64,000 bases of DNA from Halobacillus salinarum. Its GTDB lineage: Bacteria > Bacillota > Bacilli > Bacillales > Halobacillaceae. The notes below the pieces were generated by a model. The model was not told where the DNA came from. It did not search any database and saw only the letters and a program-made list of their open reading frames with translations. Below are positions 34,390 to 42,590 of the stretch, one piece after another. A program made the position numbers and the translations under genes. How positions within the stretch are numbered: position 1 is the stretch's first letter; every line of letters begins with the position of its first letter. The DNA lies in assembly GCF_022919095.1 (NCBI RefSeq), contig NZ_CP095073.1:2480001-2544000 (forward strand), given 5' to 3'.

Positions 34390-35238
34390 GTGGCAGATAT
34401 ATATAAGCAAATCGCCAGTAATATGGAAGACATGAGCAATGCCCAGATAAAAATTGCGGAATATTTAATCAATCATTCTTCTTCTGCACCTTTTTTGACG
34501 GCTGGCAAATTAGCGAAAATGTCAGAAGTCAGTGCCGCTACAGTAGTAAGGTTTGCAGCATTTTTAGGTTTTTCTGGCTACGCAGAATTACAAGAAGAGC
34601 TTCAAAATTCGGTTCAACAACAGCTGACTACCTTTCAAAGGTTGAAACTTTCTCAAAACGTGTACAGTAAAGAAACAGGAGTCTATGAAATATTCCAAGA
34701 TGACCTCGCAAATTTGCAAAGGACAATGGAAAACTTAGATGCTCAAGTTTTTCAACAAGCAGTAGATACGATTTTAAGAGCAGACCGTATCTTTATACTG
34801 GCCAATCGAAGTGCCGCATCATTAGGAATGTTCCTAAACTACTATCTAGGCATGATGTTCGAACACGTCGTACAATTGCAGTCGTTGGAAAATGCCTCGG
34901 AGAAACTAGCCGATCTAAGTGAATCAGATGCAGTAATTGGACTAAGCTTTTCCCGTTACACGAAGAGTACGGTTGAGATGTTTGCATACGCAAATTCTCA
35001 TCATGCATCAACCATTGCAATAACGGATCAACTTCGTTCACCGTTGACTCCTCATGCAGATATTTCACTGCTTGCTGCAAGTCAAATGCCCAGCTTTATC
35101 GATTCATTCACTGCTCCCTTAAGCTTAATAAATGCATTACTAACGGTAATAGGCAAAGAAATGCAGACAGATATTCAACATCGTCTCCAAGGTCTGGAAG
35201 ACATATGGAATCACTTCAACGTATTTCACCATTCTTAG
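34390..35238 (+). CDS. MurR/RpiR family transcriptional regulator
   Basis: About 282 residues. Residues 1-75 are the HTH_6 domain (AQIKIAEYLINHSSSAPFLTAGKLAKMSEVSAATVVRFAAFLGFSGYAELQ), 105-250 the SIS sugar-phosphate-type sensor domain (RIFILANRSAASLGMFLNYYL, DAVIGLSFSRYTKSTVEMF, TIAITDQLRSPL). Members usually sense phosphosugars; here the genetic link is to amino-compound metabolism, so its ligand may differ. I start at GTG 34390, placed 6 bases after AGGAGGG; an ATG 69 bases upstream lies inside the preceding gene and lacks a site. Two matching palindromes occur upstream of the operon, and it probably represses its own operon and the divergent BCCT gene. Confidence 0.85.
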   Translation: MADIYKQIASNMEDMSNAQIKIAEYLINHSSSAPFLTAGKLAKMSEVSAATVVRFAAFLGFSGYAELQEELQNSVQQQLTTFQRLKLSQNVYSKETGVYEIFQDDLANLQRTMENLDAQVFQQAVDTILRADRIFILANRSAASLGMFLNYYLGMMFEHVVQLQSLENASEKLADLSESDAVIGLSFSRYTKSTVEMFAYANSHHASTIAITDQLRSPLTPHADISLLAASQMPSFIDSFTAPLSLINALLTVIGKEMQTDIQHRLQGLEDIWNHFNVFHHS

Positions 35239-35299
35239 TCTTAAAATTCATTTTATCGTGTCTGCAGAAAATTCAGCTTGTTTCCTATGTTAATAATAA

Positions 35300-35323
35300 A
35301 AGGTGAGCCAATTGGCTCACCTT
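35300..35323. terminator. Bidirectional terminator between RpiR gene and guaC
   Basis: Perfect palindrome AAGGTGAGCC/GGCTCACCTT with AATT at the centre. On the minus strand TTATTATT follows, better for guaC than for the plus-strand gene. Confidence 0.8.
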
Positions 35324-35331
35324 CAATTTCA

Positions 35332-36315
35332 TTAATACACTTGATCACCATTAAATATAGAATTTTTTACAATGACATAGTCTACATGTCTGATGGCATC
35401 CAAAGAGTCTCCGCCCGCATAGGAAATCGAGGATTGCAGATCCTGTTCCATCTCCGCTAACGTATCTTTTAAAGAGCCTTTATGCTCGACAAACATCTTT
35501 TTGCCTTCTACATTTTTTCTTTCTCCTTTTTGAAACTCAGAGGCAGAACCGAAATATTCTTTATACCGCTTGCCTTCTTTTTCGAAAGTTTCTCCAGGGG
35601 ATTCTTCATGGCCAGCAAACAAAGAGCCAATCATCACCATAGTCGCTCCAAATCTGATCGACTTAGCTATGTCCCCGTGGGTTCGAATTCCCCCATCGGC
35701 AATAATTGGTTTTGTCGCAGCTTTTGCACACCATCTCAATGCAGCAAGCTGCCAGCCGCCTGTACCAAAGCCAGTCTTTATTTTTGTTATACACACTTTT
35801 CCTGGTCCAATACCTACTTTTGTTGCATCAGCACCAGCATTCTCAAGTTCCCGTACAGCTTCTGGTGTACCTACGTTTCCTGCGATTACAAAACTGTCGG
35901 GTGCATGTTTTTTGATATGCTGAATCATTTCAATAACCGAATTCGCATGACCATGTGCTATATCCACCGTTATATAATCTGGTACTGCATTTTCTAGACA
36001 GAGCTGCTCTACAAACTGAAATTCTTCCTCTTTAACACCTACACTTATGGAGGCATACAAATTACGTTCCTTCATCTTTTTAATAAAAGCCATGCGTTTA
36101 GCAGGCTCAAAACGATGCATCACATAAAAGTAACCTTGCTCAGCTAAAGTGATTGCAATGCTTTCATCTATAATTGTCTGCATATTTGCCGGAACCACGG
36201 GCAGTTTAAAGCTGCGTCCTCCTAAAGTAGCCGTAGTATCACATTGAGATCGGCTGTTGACAATACATTTTGCGGGAATTAATTGAATATCTTCATAATC
36301 GAATACATTTTCCAT
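35332..36315 (-). CDS. guaC: GMP reductase
   Basis: Converts GMP to IMP with NADPH. From ATG 36315 ([17 protein letters not shown]) the protein has 327 residues, the usual length; AGGGGTG is 7 bases upstream. Motifs: catalytic cysteine loop [65 protein letters not shown] and [14 protein letters not shown]. The segment [15 protein letters not shown] and C-terminal [21 protein letters not shown] mark it as GuaC rather than IMP dehydrogenase; there are no CBS domains. Monocistronic. No purine riboswitch is visible upstream. Confidence 0.92.
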   Translation of the reverse strand: MENVFDYEDIQLIPAKCIVNSRSQCDTTATLGGRSFKLPVVPANMQTIIDESIAITLAEQGYFYVMHRFEPAKRMAFIKKMKERNLYASISVGVKEEEFQFVEQLCLENAVPDYITVDIAHGHANSVIEMIQHIKKHAPDSFVIAGNVGTPEAVRELENAGADATKVGIGPGKVCITKIKTGFGTGGWQLAALRWCAKAATKPIIADGGIRTHGDIAKSIRFGATMVMIGSLFAGHEESPGETFEKEGKRYKEYFGSASEFQKGERKNVEGKKMFVEHKGSLKDTLAEMEQDLQSSISYAGGDSLDAIRHVDYVIVKNSIFNGDQVY

Positions 36316-36506
36316 TATGCACACCCCTAAACGCGAATATTGAAGCCGCATTCATTTATAATTGTTCGGCCCTTGAGTAATTTACCTTATTTCGTGCAAT
36401 CTGTCAAAGTTTTTTGTCTATTTCCTATATCCTTTGCCAAGCTGTTAAATCTATCAGGATTTCGTATCACCAAGCATGAATGCGTAGGAAAAACGTGGAA
36501 TTCTTT

Positions 36507-36512
36507 ATATAA
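36507..36512 (+). promoter_or_regulatory. -10 box upstream of the cysteine-rich microprotein
   Basis: TATAAT 15 bases before the ORF start. No convincing -35 at 17 bp; assignment is tentative. Confidence 0.35.
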
Positions 36513-36526
36513 TAGAGGGACCAGGT

Positions 36527-36673
36527 GTGATAAAAGGAGAAGGAAAGCCGAAGGAACATGACAGGAAGAAAAGTTTTTGCCAGGAGCAGTGTAACCTCTG
36601 TAAACTTTGTTTAAAAGATGCAAAGGGCAGAATCATTCCGGTCAGAATAAGCACTTCACCTTTACAAATTTGA
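36527..36673 (+). CDS. 48-residue cysteine-rich microprotein
   Basis: GTG start at 36527 lies 7 bases after AGAGGG and 15 bases after TATAAT. The frame runs 48 codons and ends 14 bases before the ATG of the GNAT gene, which has its own AGGAGG. Residues 18-28 carry C-x3-C-x2-C-x2-C (CQEQCNLCKLC), a spacing that could bind zinc or an iron-sulfur cluster; basic N-terminus (KGEGKPKEHDRKKS). No homologue recognised. Being short, it may be missed by standard gene calling. Confidence is limited because length alone does not exclude chance. Confidence 0.4.
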   Translation: MIKGEGKPKEHDRKKSFCQEQCNLCKLCLKDAKGRIIPVRISTSPLQI

Positions 36674-36687
36674 ATAGGAGGGGAATC

Positions 36688-37176
36688 ATGAGGATACGAA
36701 ACGTTAAGGAGGGGGATTATTCGGATATTTCTCCAGTGATCAACAACTGGTGGGGAGGAAGGGATATGTCGGATATGGTACCCAAACTGTTTTTCGTCCA
36801 TTTTACAGAGACAAGTTTTATTGCAGAAGAGGATGGAAAAGTCGTCGGTTTTTTAATCGGATTTCTCTCCCAAACTTATCCCGACGAAGCCTACATACAT
36901 TTTGCAGGAGTTCATCCAGAATATAGAAGAAGCAAAATAGGAAGGAAGCTGTACGAGCAATTTTTTTCTGTTGTTTTACAACAGGGAAGATCAGTCATTC
37001 GTGCAGTTACCTCACCCGTCAATAAGGATTCCGTAAACTACCATAAACGAATGGGCTTTGAACTGGAAAAAGGAGATAAAGAATTGAACGGCATCCCTGT
37101 GCACACTCATTACGACGGAATAGATCAGTCCCGCGTGTTATTTATGAAGTATTTCCAGAAGGAGGAAACAAGATGA
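36688..37176 (+). CDS. GNAT family N-acetyltransferase
   Basis: 162 residues from ATG 36688, placed 6 bases after AGGAGGGG. The GNAT features are IHFAGVHPEYRRSKIGRKLYEQFF, the acetyl-CoA loop (RRSKIG), and SVNYHKRMGFEL near the C-terminus. The N-terminus MRIRNVKEGDYSDISPVINNWW is typical of small-molecule or amino-acid acetyltransferases of Bacilli. Its stop overlaps the start of the VOC gene by 4 bases, so the two are translationally coupled, and the microprotein may lead the operon. Confidence 0.85.
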   Translation: MRIRNVKEGDYSDISPVINNWWGGRDMSDMVPKLFFVHFTETSFIAEEDGKVVGFLIGFLSQTYPDEAYIHFAGVHPEYRRSKIGRKLYEQFFSVVLQQGRSVIRAVTSPVNKDSVNYHKRMGFELEKGDKELNGIPVHTHYDGIDQSRVLFMKYFQKEETR

Positions 37177-37592
37177 AGCCAAAAATCACAGTGGTAACGC
37201 TTGGTGTTGAGAATCTTGAAAAAGCCGTAGCCTTTTACAAGGAAGGGTTAGGATTTCCTACGAAAGGAATCATTGGGGAAGAGTTTGACCAAGGGGCGGT
37301 TGCTTTTTTTGACCTTCACGAAGGTCTTAAACTTGCCGTTTGGCATCGGGAAAACATTGCATCTGAAGCAAAAATCCCCCTAACTCCTTCGAGTGCTGCA
37401 GCGTTCACAATCGGGCATAATGTAGCTAGCAAAAATGAAGTGAATCAAGTTATGGAAGAAGCAGAAAAAGCAGGGGCAGTCATTACAGATCCTGCTCACG
37501 AAACCTTTTGGGGAGGATATTCAGGCCATTTTCAGGACCTCGACGGCCACGTATGGGAGGTAGTATGGAATCCTGACTTTGAATCTTTATAA
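37173..37592 (+). CDS. VOC (glyoxalase/bleomycin resistance) family protein
   Basis: 139 residues with two beta-alpha-beta-beta-beta modules. VTLGVENLEKAVAFYKEGLGFP opens module 1; FWGGYSGHFQDLDGHVWEVVWNP closes module 2 with the metal-ligand Glu. Members bind a divalent metal and act as dioxygenases, glyoxalases or drug-binding proteins; nothing here decides. ATG overlaps the GNAT stop, so it is the second or third gene of a short operon. Confidence 0.85.
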   Translation: MKPKITVVTLGVENLEKAVAFYKEGLGFPTKGIIGEEFDQGAVAFFDLHEGLKLAVWHRENIASEAKIPLTPSSAAAFTIGHNVASKNEVNQVMEEAEKAGAVITDPAHETFWGGYSGHFQDLDGHVWEVVWNPDFESL

Positions 37593-37686
37593 CCTCTTTT
37601 TCCATGTGTGTCTAAACATAACTGGGTGAATAAACCATATAATGGACTAGTATAACCTTCCAAATACTTTGAGTTGAGGTGATTTG

Positions 37687-38421
37687 TTGAAGGTAGCAGC
37701 TATTATTCAAGCCAGACTAAGTTCAACAAGGTTAGCAGGGAAAATCATGAAGCAAGTGCTGGGAAAACCATTATTAGAATACCAAATTGAACGAATAAAA
37801 CGAGCAAAGCTTGTAGATGTTATTTGTGTCGCCACAACGACTAAAGAATCCGACCAGCCCATCATTGATTTATGCAGACGCTTATCTATTCCATATGTTC
37901 AAGGCTCAGAAGAAGATGTCCTTTCCCGTTATTACAAAGCAGCAAAAATAGTCAAAGCTGACTGCATCGTAAGATTGACTTCAGATTGTCCTTTAATAGA
38001 TCCAGCCGTTATGGATGCCGTAATTAATAAATACATTTCCAATTATCCACAATATCACTATGTCTCCAATGTGATTGAGCGAACGTATCCTAGAGGACTG
38101 GACGTAGAAGCCTTTTCGATGTCCGTGCTTACCCACTTGCATAAATCTCTGACAAAACAAAACTATAGAGAACATGTAACCCTTTATGTGAACAAACATC
38201 CTGCTAACTATTCGATCGCTCATGTAAAGAACAAATCAGGAGACTATAGCCATATTCGTTTAACAGTGGACACGATTGAGGATTTTCAGTTAATCGAAAA
38301 AATAATAACTGAATTATACCCTTTAAATAAGTGCTTTACTTTTGAAGACGTACTTTCATTATTATCGAAGCATAGCGATTGGCTGGAAATAAACGCTAAT
38401 GTTCAGCAAAAAGAACATTAA
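37687..38421 (+). CDS. cytidylyltransferase-like protein (SpsF N-terminal type)
   Basis: 244 residues, nucleotidyltransferase fold. MKVAAIIQARLSSTRLAGKIMKQVLGKPLL has the G-x-G-T/S-R-L nucleotide loop variant common to SpsF and neuA-like enzymes; IVRLTSDCPLIDPAVMDAV is the metal-binding Asp region, and YVSNVIERTYPRGLDVEAF follows. SpsF proteins make sugar nucleotides for spore-coat polysaccharide. Start TTG 37687 has GAGGTGA 7 bases upstream; TTG 37684 is the alternative. It stands alone, and no spore polysaccharide gene is adjacent. Confidence 0.8.
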   Translation: MKVAAIIQARLSSTRLAGKIMKQVLGKPLLEYQIERIKRAKLVDVICVATTTKESDQPIIDLCRRLSIPYVQGSEEDVLSRYYKAAKIVKADCIVRLTSDCPLIDPAVMDAVINKYISNYPQYHYVSNVIERTYPRGLDVEAFSMSVLTHLHKSLTKQNYREHVTLYVNKHPANYSIAHVKNKSGDYSHIRLTVDTIEDFQLIEKIITELYPLNKCFTFEDVLSLLSKHSDWLEINANVQQKEH

Positions 38422-38545
38422 TTCAAAAGGTCAGCTGTCCAGAAAAGAAGAGAAGAATGGAAACTTATCCTGCTTTCTCATCCTGCATTTCTATTCTTCA
38501 GTTTTCATATTTTCGAAATAATTGATATTTCCACAAAGAAATAGC

Positions 38546-39103
38546 TTAAAGCTTTTTCACCAAAAATCGGCGGTCTTTCAAGAGAGCAGGATGAACAGCT
38601 CTTACTTTACCGGAAAAGCTTCCAAGATTAATTCCCGCTCCGTTATAGTAGGAGAGCCAGACTAGTTTGGAGCAATATTGTTCATGGTAGTTGTCATTAA
38701 GGGATGTAAAAAGGCGGTATACAGCATTAGTATGTTGACCAAAAAGAATTTCAAGCTGCGTACATGCTTCTATAGCTTTCTCCGAATTGTTAGGAGAGAA
38801 GATGGTGATCGACCGAAACTTCTTAAAATAATCGGGAACTTCATCTTTTATTAATCCACTGGGAATGGAATGAACCACACGTTTATCGCTGCCGACCATT
38901 CCTACATGGCCTACATATTTAGACTCTCTTTTTCCTATAGGGGAGAAAAGCAAATCACCGGGTTCTATTCGTATTCGGGTTGATGGATATAACTCAGGAT
39001 GAGGTTCCGCTCCAGGGGAAACTGTTTTCTTTGGCCGTAAGCAAAGCGAAAGCAGCACGGCTGCTAAACCGGCACAAAGAGTGTATACTGTATTCTTTTT
39101 CAA
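38546..39103 (-). CDS. membrane-anchored papain-like (YiiX/NlpC-P60 type) hydrolase
   Basis: 185 residues from TTG 39103, taken because AAAAGGTG lies 6 bases upstream; longer readings to 39202 lack a site. Residues 1-24 form a signal anchor (KKNTVYTLCAGLAAVLLSLCL). The catalytic parts are GDLLFSPIG, YVGHVGMVG (His) and EQYCSKLVWLSYY (Cys), the permuted papain-like order of YiiX/YebB proteins. Substrates in the family are peptides, lipids or wall fragments. It lies 120 bases downstream of the BCCT gene on the same strand, but a terminator separates them. Confidence 0.65.
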   Translation of the reverse strand: MKKNTVYTLCAGLAAVLLSLCLRPKKTVSPGAEPHPELYPSTRIRIEPGDLLFSPIGKRESKYVGHVGMVGSDKRVVHSIPSGLIKDEVPDYFKKFRSITIFSPNNSEKAIEACTQLEILFGQHTNAVYRLFTSLNDNYHEQYCSKLVWLSYYNGAGINLGSFSGKVRAVHPALLKDRRFLVKKL

Positions 39104-39184
39104 GTTTTTCACCTTTTCAATAAAATATAATAAACCTAGAGTAACATATAGTAGAGGATGATCCGCTAAGATGTGTGACAAAAA

Positions 39185-39214
39185 AAGACTCGCTGCGATC
39201 AAGCAGTGAGTCTT
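39185..39214 (-). terminator. Terminator after the second BCCT gene
   Basis: Stem AAGACTCGCTGC / GCAGTGAGTCTT (one G-T pair) followed on the minus strand by TTTTTTG. Confidence 0.9.
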
Positions 39215-39222
39215 CTTTCATT

Positions 39223-40749
39223 TTATTCAACCTTTGAAATCTTATGCGATTTTCTATTTTTTTTCTTTTTTGAAACGACTTCCTGATTTGCGGCGCGGTA
39301 AAAGGAATAACCCATTAACAGAACGACGAAGGAAAAAGGAAAAGCTGCGATAATGAGGACATTCTGCAAACCTTGGGTACCCCCAAAATAAACGATAATA
39401 GCCGCCATCGCGGATAAGGCTAATCCCCATAAAATTTTTACGATTCCTGCAGGGTTCAATGAACCTGAAGTGGACAGCATACCCAGCACAAACGTAGCCG
39501 AGTCAGCAGAAGTAATGAAAAAGATCGCAATGACAAATATGGTTACAAAGGACATTAATGTACCTAACGGATAATGCTGGAGCGTTGCAAAAGTAGCTGT
39601 TTCCATAGGAAATTCAGATATTGCTTCGATTCCTTTCTGTTGTAAATCAAGCGCTGAAACACCAAATACAGCAAAAAAGATGAAACAAACGATGGCCGGC
39701 ACAAATAAAACGCCGAGCATAAACTCTTTAATTGTCCGTCCCCTTGAAATCCTGGCGATAAAGATCCCGACAAACGGGGACCAGGAGATCCACCATGCCC
39801 AGTAAAAGATGGTCCAGTTGTTAATCCAGGTCCGATTCTCTTGGTTCAAAGGGGCAATTCGAAAACTCATTTGGAAGAAATTCGTGATGTATCCACCGAT
39901 GGAATCAGTGAACATATTTAGAATGTATAAAGTAGGTCCTACAATCAGCAGAAGCAGCATGAGAAGAAAACCTAGAACCATGTTGATATTACTTAAGTAT
40001 TTAATCCCTTTATTAAGACCAGACCAGGCTGACGTAATAAACAGGGCTGTCGAAATAATTAAAATAATTAATTGGGTCCCATAATTACTAGGGGTCCCGA
40101 ACAAAAAAGCTAGTCCTTCATTGATTTGCGCTGACCCAAAACCAAGTGTAGCAGCTACTCCAACCACTGTTGCGACTACAGCTAGCGTATCGATCAATTG
40201 GCCAGCCTTGCCTTTCATACTTTTCTCGCCAAAAACCGGAATCAAGGTTGCACTTACAAGCCCTGGGTAGTTTTTATGAAATTTAAAATAAGCAAGCACA
40301 AGAGCGACAAGCGCATACACGGCCCATGCATGAATTCCCCAATGGAAAAATGAAAACTGCAAGGACTGTTTAATCGCTTGACTGCTTCCTTCCTCAGCTA
40401 CAGGACTGCTTTTAAATGCGTGCGATATTGGTTCAGCCGTAGTCCAAAATACCAGTCCCATTCCCATCCCTGCACTGAATAGCATGGCAAACCACGTAGG
40501 AAGATTAAAGTCCGGCTGATCATCTTCCTTTCCTAATTTGATCTTATTAAATCTCGAAAAAATTAAGTACACACAAAAAGCAAGCATAAGCACAATGATT
40601 AATAAATAGTACCAGCCAAATCGGTTGGATAGGAAAGTTGTAACTTTTGATGTCACTGTTTGAAGATTTGAAGGATCTACGACTCCCCAAGTGACAACTA
40701 ATGCACAAATAACGAGTCCATACCAGAAAACAAATGAAATATTCTTCAT
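39223..40749 (-). CDS. BCCT glycine betaine transporter, OpuD/BetL-like
   Basis: About 508 residues, 12 helices. The substrate loop reads WFAMLFSAGMGMGLVFWTTAEPISH, close to the GMGIG of glycine betaine transporters (Ile replaced by Met). WWISWSPFVGIFIARISRGRTIKEF and SADSATFVLGMLS are also typical. The basic C-terminal tail (KKKKNRKSHK) is a site of osmosensing in relatives. ATG 40749 has GAGAGGTG upstream; a GTG-like start 15 bases earlier is possible. It is divergent from the gbsA operon, so import of betaine or a betaine precursor would fit that operon. Substrate is inferred. Confidence 0.88.
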   Translation of the reverse strand: MKNISFVFWYGLVICALVVTWGVVDPSNLQTVTSKVTTFLSNRFGWYYLLIIVLMLAFCVYLIFSRFNKIKLGKEDDQPDFNLPTWFAMLFSAGMGMGLVFWTTAEPISHAFKSSPVAEEGSSQAIKQSLQFSFFHWGIHAWAVYALVALVLAYFKFHKNYPGLVSATLIPVFGEKSMKGKAGQLIDTLAVVATVVGVAATLGFGSAQINEGLAFLFGTPSNYGTQLIILIISTALFITSAWSGLNKGIKYLSNINMVLGFLLMLLLLIVGPTLYILNMFTDSIGGYITNFFQMSFRIAPLNQENRTWINNWTIFYWAWWISWSPFVGIFIARISRGRTIKEFMLGVLFVPAIVCFIFFAVFGVSALDLQQKGIEAISEFPMETATFATLQHYPLGTLMSFVTIFVIAIFFITSADSATFVLGMLSTSGSLNPAGIVKILWGLALSAMAAIIVYFGGTQGLQNVLIIAAFPFSFVVLLMGYSFYRAANQEVVSKKKKNRKSHKISKVE

Positions 40750-40994
40750 ACATTCACCTCTCATAAGCTATGATTGTTTGTTCGTTCTATTCCAGGAAAG
40801 GGACAAAATTTGTCAACAGTTTCACATGTTACATACGATTTCAAGGAATTGCAAATAAATGCCAGGGTGATAAGAGAATTCGAAAAATCGTATTCGATGG
40901 AAAGGAGAATGGTAAAATCCTGCCGCAATCCTGTTCTCTTCCCATATTTCCATTCTGGGGAAAAGTAAACAACAAACAAAAAAATAAAATGCTG

Positions 40995-41034
40995 TCACTG
41001 AACGTTACTGAGCGTCACTGGCTGTCACTGAACC
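40995..41034. repeat. Four tandem 10-bp repeats in the divergent promoter region
   Basis: TCACTGAACG, TTACTGAGCG, TCACTGGCTG and TCACTGAACC follow each other without gaps. A 10-bp period places all copies on the same face of the helix. It lies between the BCCT gene and the amidohydrolase operon, so it may bind a regulator cooperatively. The remaining intergenic bases (40765-41135) hold no gene I can support. Confidence 0.65.
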
Positions 41035-41135
41035 ATCTAAATTGCTCTCAGTCCTTCTCATGAGATTTGGAGGAAGTCAGCCTCCCTTGCTACGCTTCTT
41101 AATAGCCGGCAATAAAATGATGAAGGAGTTTTCCT

Positions 41136-42197
41136 ATGCAGAGAAACCAAATTCCACTAATTGACACTGACATTCATGAAAGAGTGCAATACGAGGATAT
41201 CCTTAATAAGCTAGATGAACCTTTTAAGCACTACATTGAAAATTGTCACTGGATACAGGAAAAACATATGCCTTATACCCAGCCTGCCGTAGCTGGAGTA
41301 GACCGGGCCGATGCGGTCCTGCCCGATGGACGTCCTGCCGGGTCCGATCTCGCTTTTATGCAGGAGCAATTGCTCGATGATGTCGGGCATAAAGCAGGGA
41401 TCCTTACAAGTGCGCTCGATCCGTCTCCATCTTCCATGCATGGCTGGCATGAAATGGCAGCTGCATTAGCAACCGCCTATAATGATTGGCAAATAGAAAA
41501 TTGGTTAGAGAAAGATGAACGGTTATATGGATCGGTTCACATCGCTGCACAAGACCGGGAAAGGGCCATTCAAGAGATTAAGAGAGCTGGTTCCCATCCA
41601 AAAATGGTGCAGGTCCTGCTGCCAATTGATGACATTATGTGGGGAGATCCTTATTATCATCCAATTTTTGAAGAAGCTGAAAAGCAGAGTCTGATGATTG
41701 GAATGCACCATAATGAGCCCCCTGTTTATTACGGCAGATGGCCGCGCTATTTTATCGAGTGGCACAGCTTAATTCCTACTGCCCATATGAAACAAGTCAC
41801 AAACATGATTTTTAATGGAGTATTTGATAAATTTCCAACACTCGGCTTGATGATGATTGAAGGAGGATTTACGTTTATTCCACACATGATGTGGAAGCTC
41901 GATCAGCAATTTAGAGATTTACGTCATGAAGTGCCCTGGCTGAAACGTAAGCCCAGCGAAATTATGAAAGAGCAAGTCCGTTTTACGACGCAGCCAGCTG
42001 AAGAGCTGACAAAACAGGAATTCACCTCATTATTGGAGCAGATGGGTACAGATGAAATGCTATGTTTCTCCACGGATTATCCGCATTGGGATTTTGACTC
42101 ACCGACACGTGCTCTCCCAAAAATGGACGAGCAATTAACACGTAAAATCTTTTCAGAGAACGCTAAAAACTTTTATCCAAAACTGCACGCCATATAG
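41136..42197 (+). CDS. metal-dependent amidohydrolase (PF04909, ACMSD-like)
   Basis: 353 residues with a TIM barrel. The N-terminal metal site is IDTDIHE (one His of the usual HxH is Asp); later metal and catalytic parts are MIGMHHNEPPV, MMIEGGFTFIPH and FSTDYPHWDFDSP near the C-terminus. Members of this branch are decarboxylases and hydrolases of carboxylic acids. It is the first of six genes (41136-46201) with gaps of 3-21 bases and overlaps, including a Rieske ferredoxin and its reductase, so its product probably enters an oxidation pathway. RBS GAAGGAG. The specific reaction is unknown. Confidence 0.8.
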   Translation: MQRNQIPLIDTDIHERVQYEDILNKLDEPFKHYIENCHWIQEKHMPYTQPAVAGVDRADAVLPDGRPAGSDLAFMQEQLLDDVGHKAGILTSALDPSPSSMHGWHEMAAALATAYNDWQIENWLEKDERLYGSVHIAAQDRERAIQEIKRAGSHPKMVQVLLPIDDIMWGDPYYHPIFEEAEKQSLMIGMHHNEPPVYYGRWPRYFIEWHSLIPTAHMKQVTNMIFNGVFDKFPTLGLMMIEGGFTFIPHMMWKLDQQFRDLRHEVPWLKRKPSEIMKEQVRFTTQPAEELTKQEFTSLLEQMGTDEMLCFSTDYPHWDFDSPTRALPKMDEQLTRKIFSENAKNFYPKLHAI

Positions 42198-42209
42198 GAG
42201 TGACCGCGT

Positions 42210-42569
42210 ATGAGAGAACAAGTGGTTTGTAATTCAACAGATCTTAAACCTGGTGAAATGATGAAATCGACCTTTGGCAAACAGAGTGTACTCGTGTGCA
42301 GGACACCTGATGGAGAGTACTATGCGTTTATGAATCAGTGTATTCACCAGGGGGCACCGCTTGATAAAGGAATGCTTTGCGGCGCCACGACTGAATCCAG
42401 TAATCCTGGAAAATACGAGTACTGTCATAAAGGAGAAATCATTCGCTGCCCGTGGCACGGAAGGGAATTTGATATCAAAAATGAAGGCAGAATGCTTGCC
42501 AATCCAAACAAGAAGATACCAAGCTTCAAAGTAAGAGTGGAAGGGGAGCAAGTGATTGTCTATAAATAA
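42210..42569 (+). CDS. Rieske [2Fe-2S] ferredoxin
   Basis: 119 residues containing the two Rieske ligand pairs: C44-x-H46 (NQCIHQG) and C80-x2-H83 (IRCPWHG). The spacing of 34 residues between the pairs is longer than in many bacterial Rieske ferredoxins, with an insertion carrying C57 and C72 (disulfide or extra metal not decided). No oxygenase catalytic domain is attached. It should pass electrons from the reductase encoded next to an oxygenase; no large oxygenase subunit occurs in the operon. 12 bases after the amidohydrolase stop; RBS GGAGTGACC. Confidence 0.85.
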   Translation: MREQVVCNSTDLKPGEMMKSTFGKQSVLVCRTPDGEYYAFMNQCIHQGAPLDKGMLCGATTESSNPGKYEYCHKGEIIRCPWHGREFDIKNEGRMLANPNKKIPSFKVRVEGEQVIVYK

Positions 42570-42590
42570 TGAGTAAAGGAAGGTGAAGAA

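Noticed and set aside
36316-36506. Purine riboswitch upstream of guaC
   Set aside because: Searched for the conserved loop pairs of the purine aptamer on the minus strand; none is visible.
36387-36801. Minus-strand frames of 78 and 98 codons opposite the microprotein and GNAT starts
   Set aside because: No ribosome site; the plus strand has the GNAT gene and the microprotein with good sites.
40995-41034. CRISPR-like repeat array
   Set aside because: Repeats are 10 bp and contiguous without spacers; there are no cas genes.
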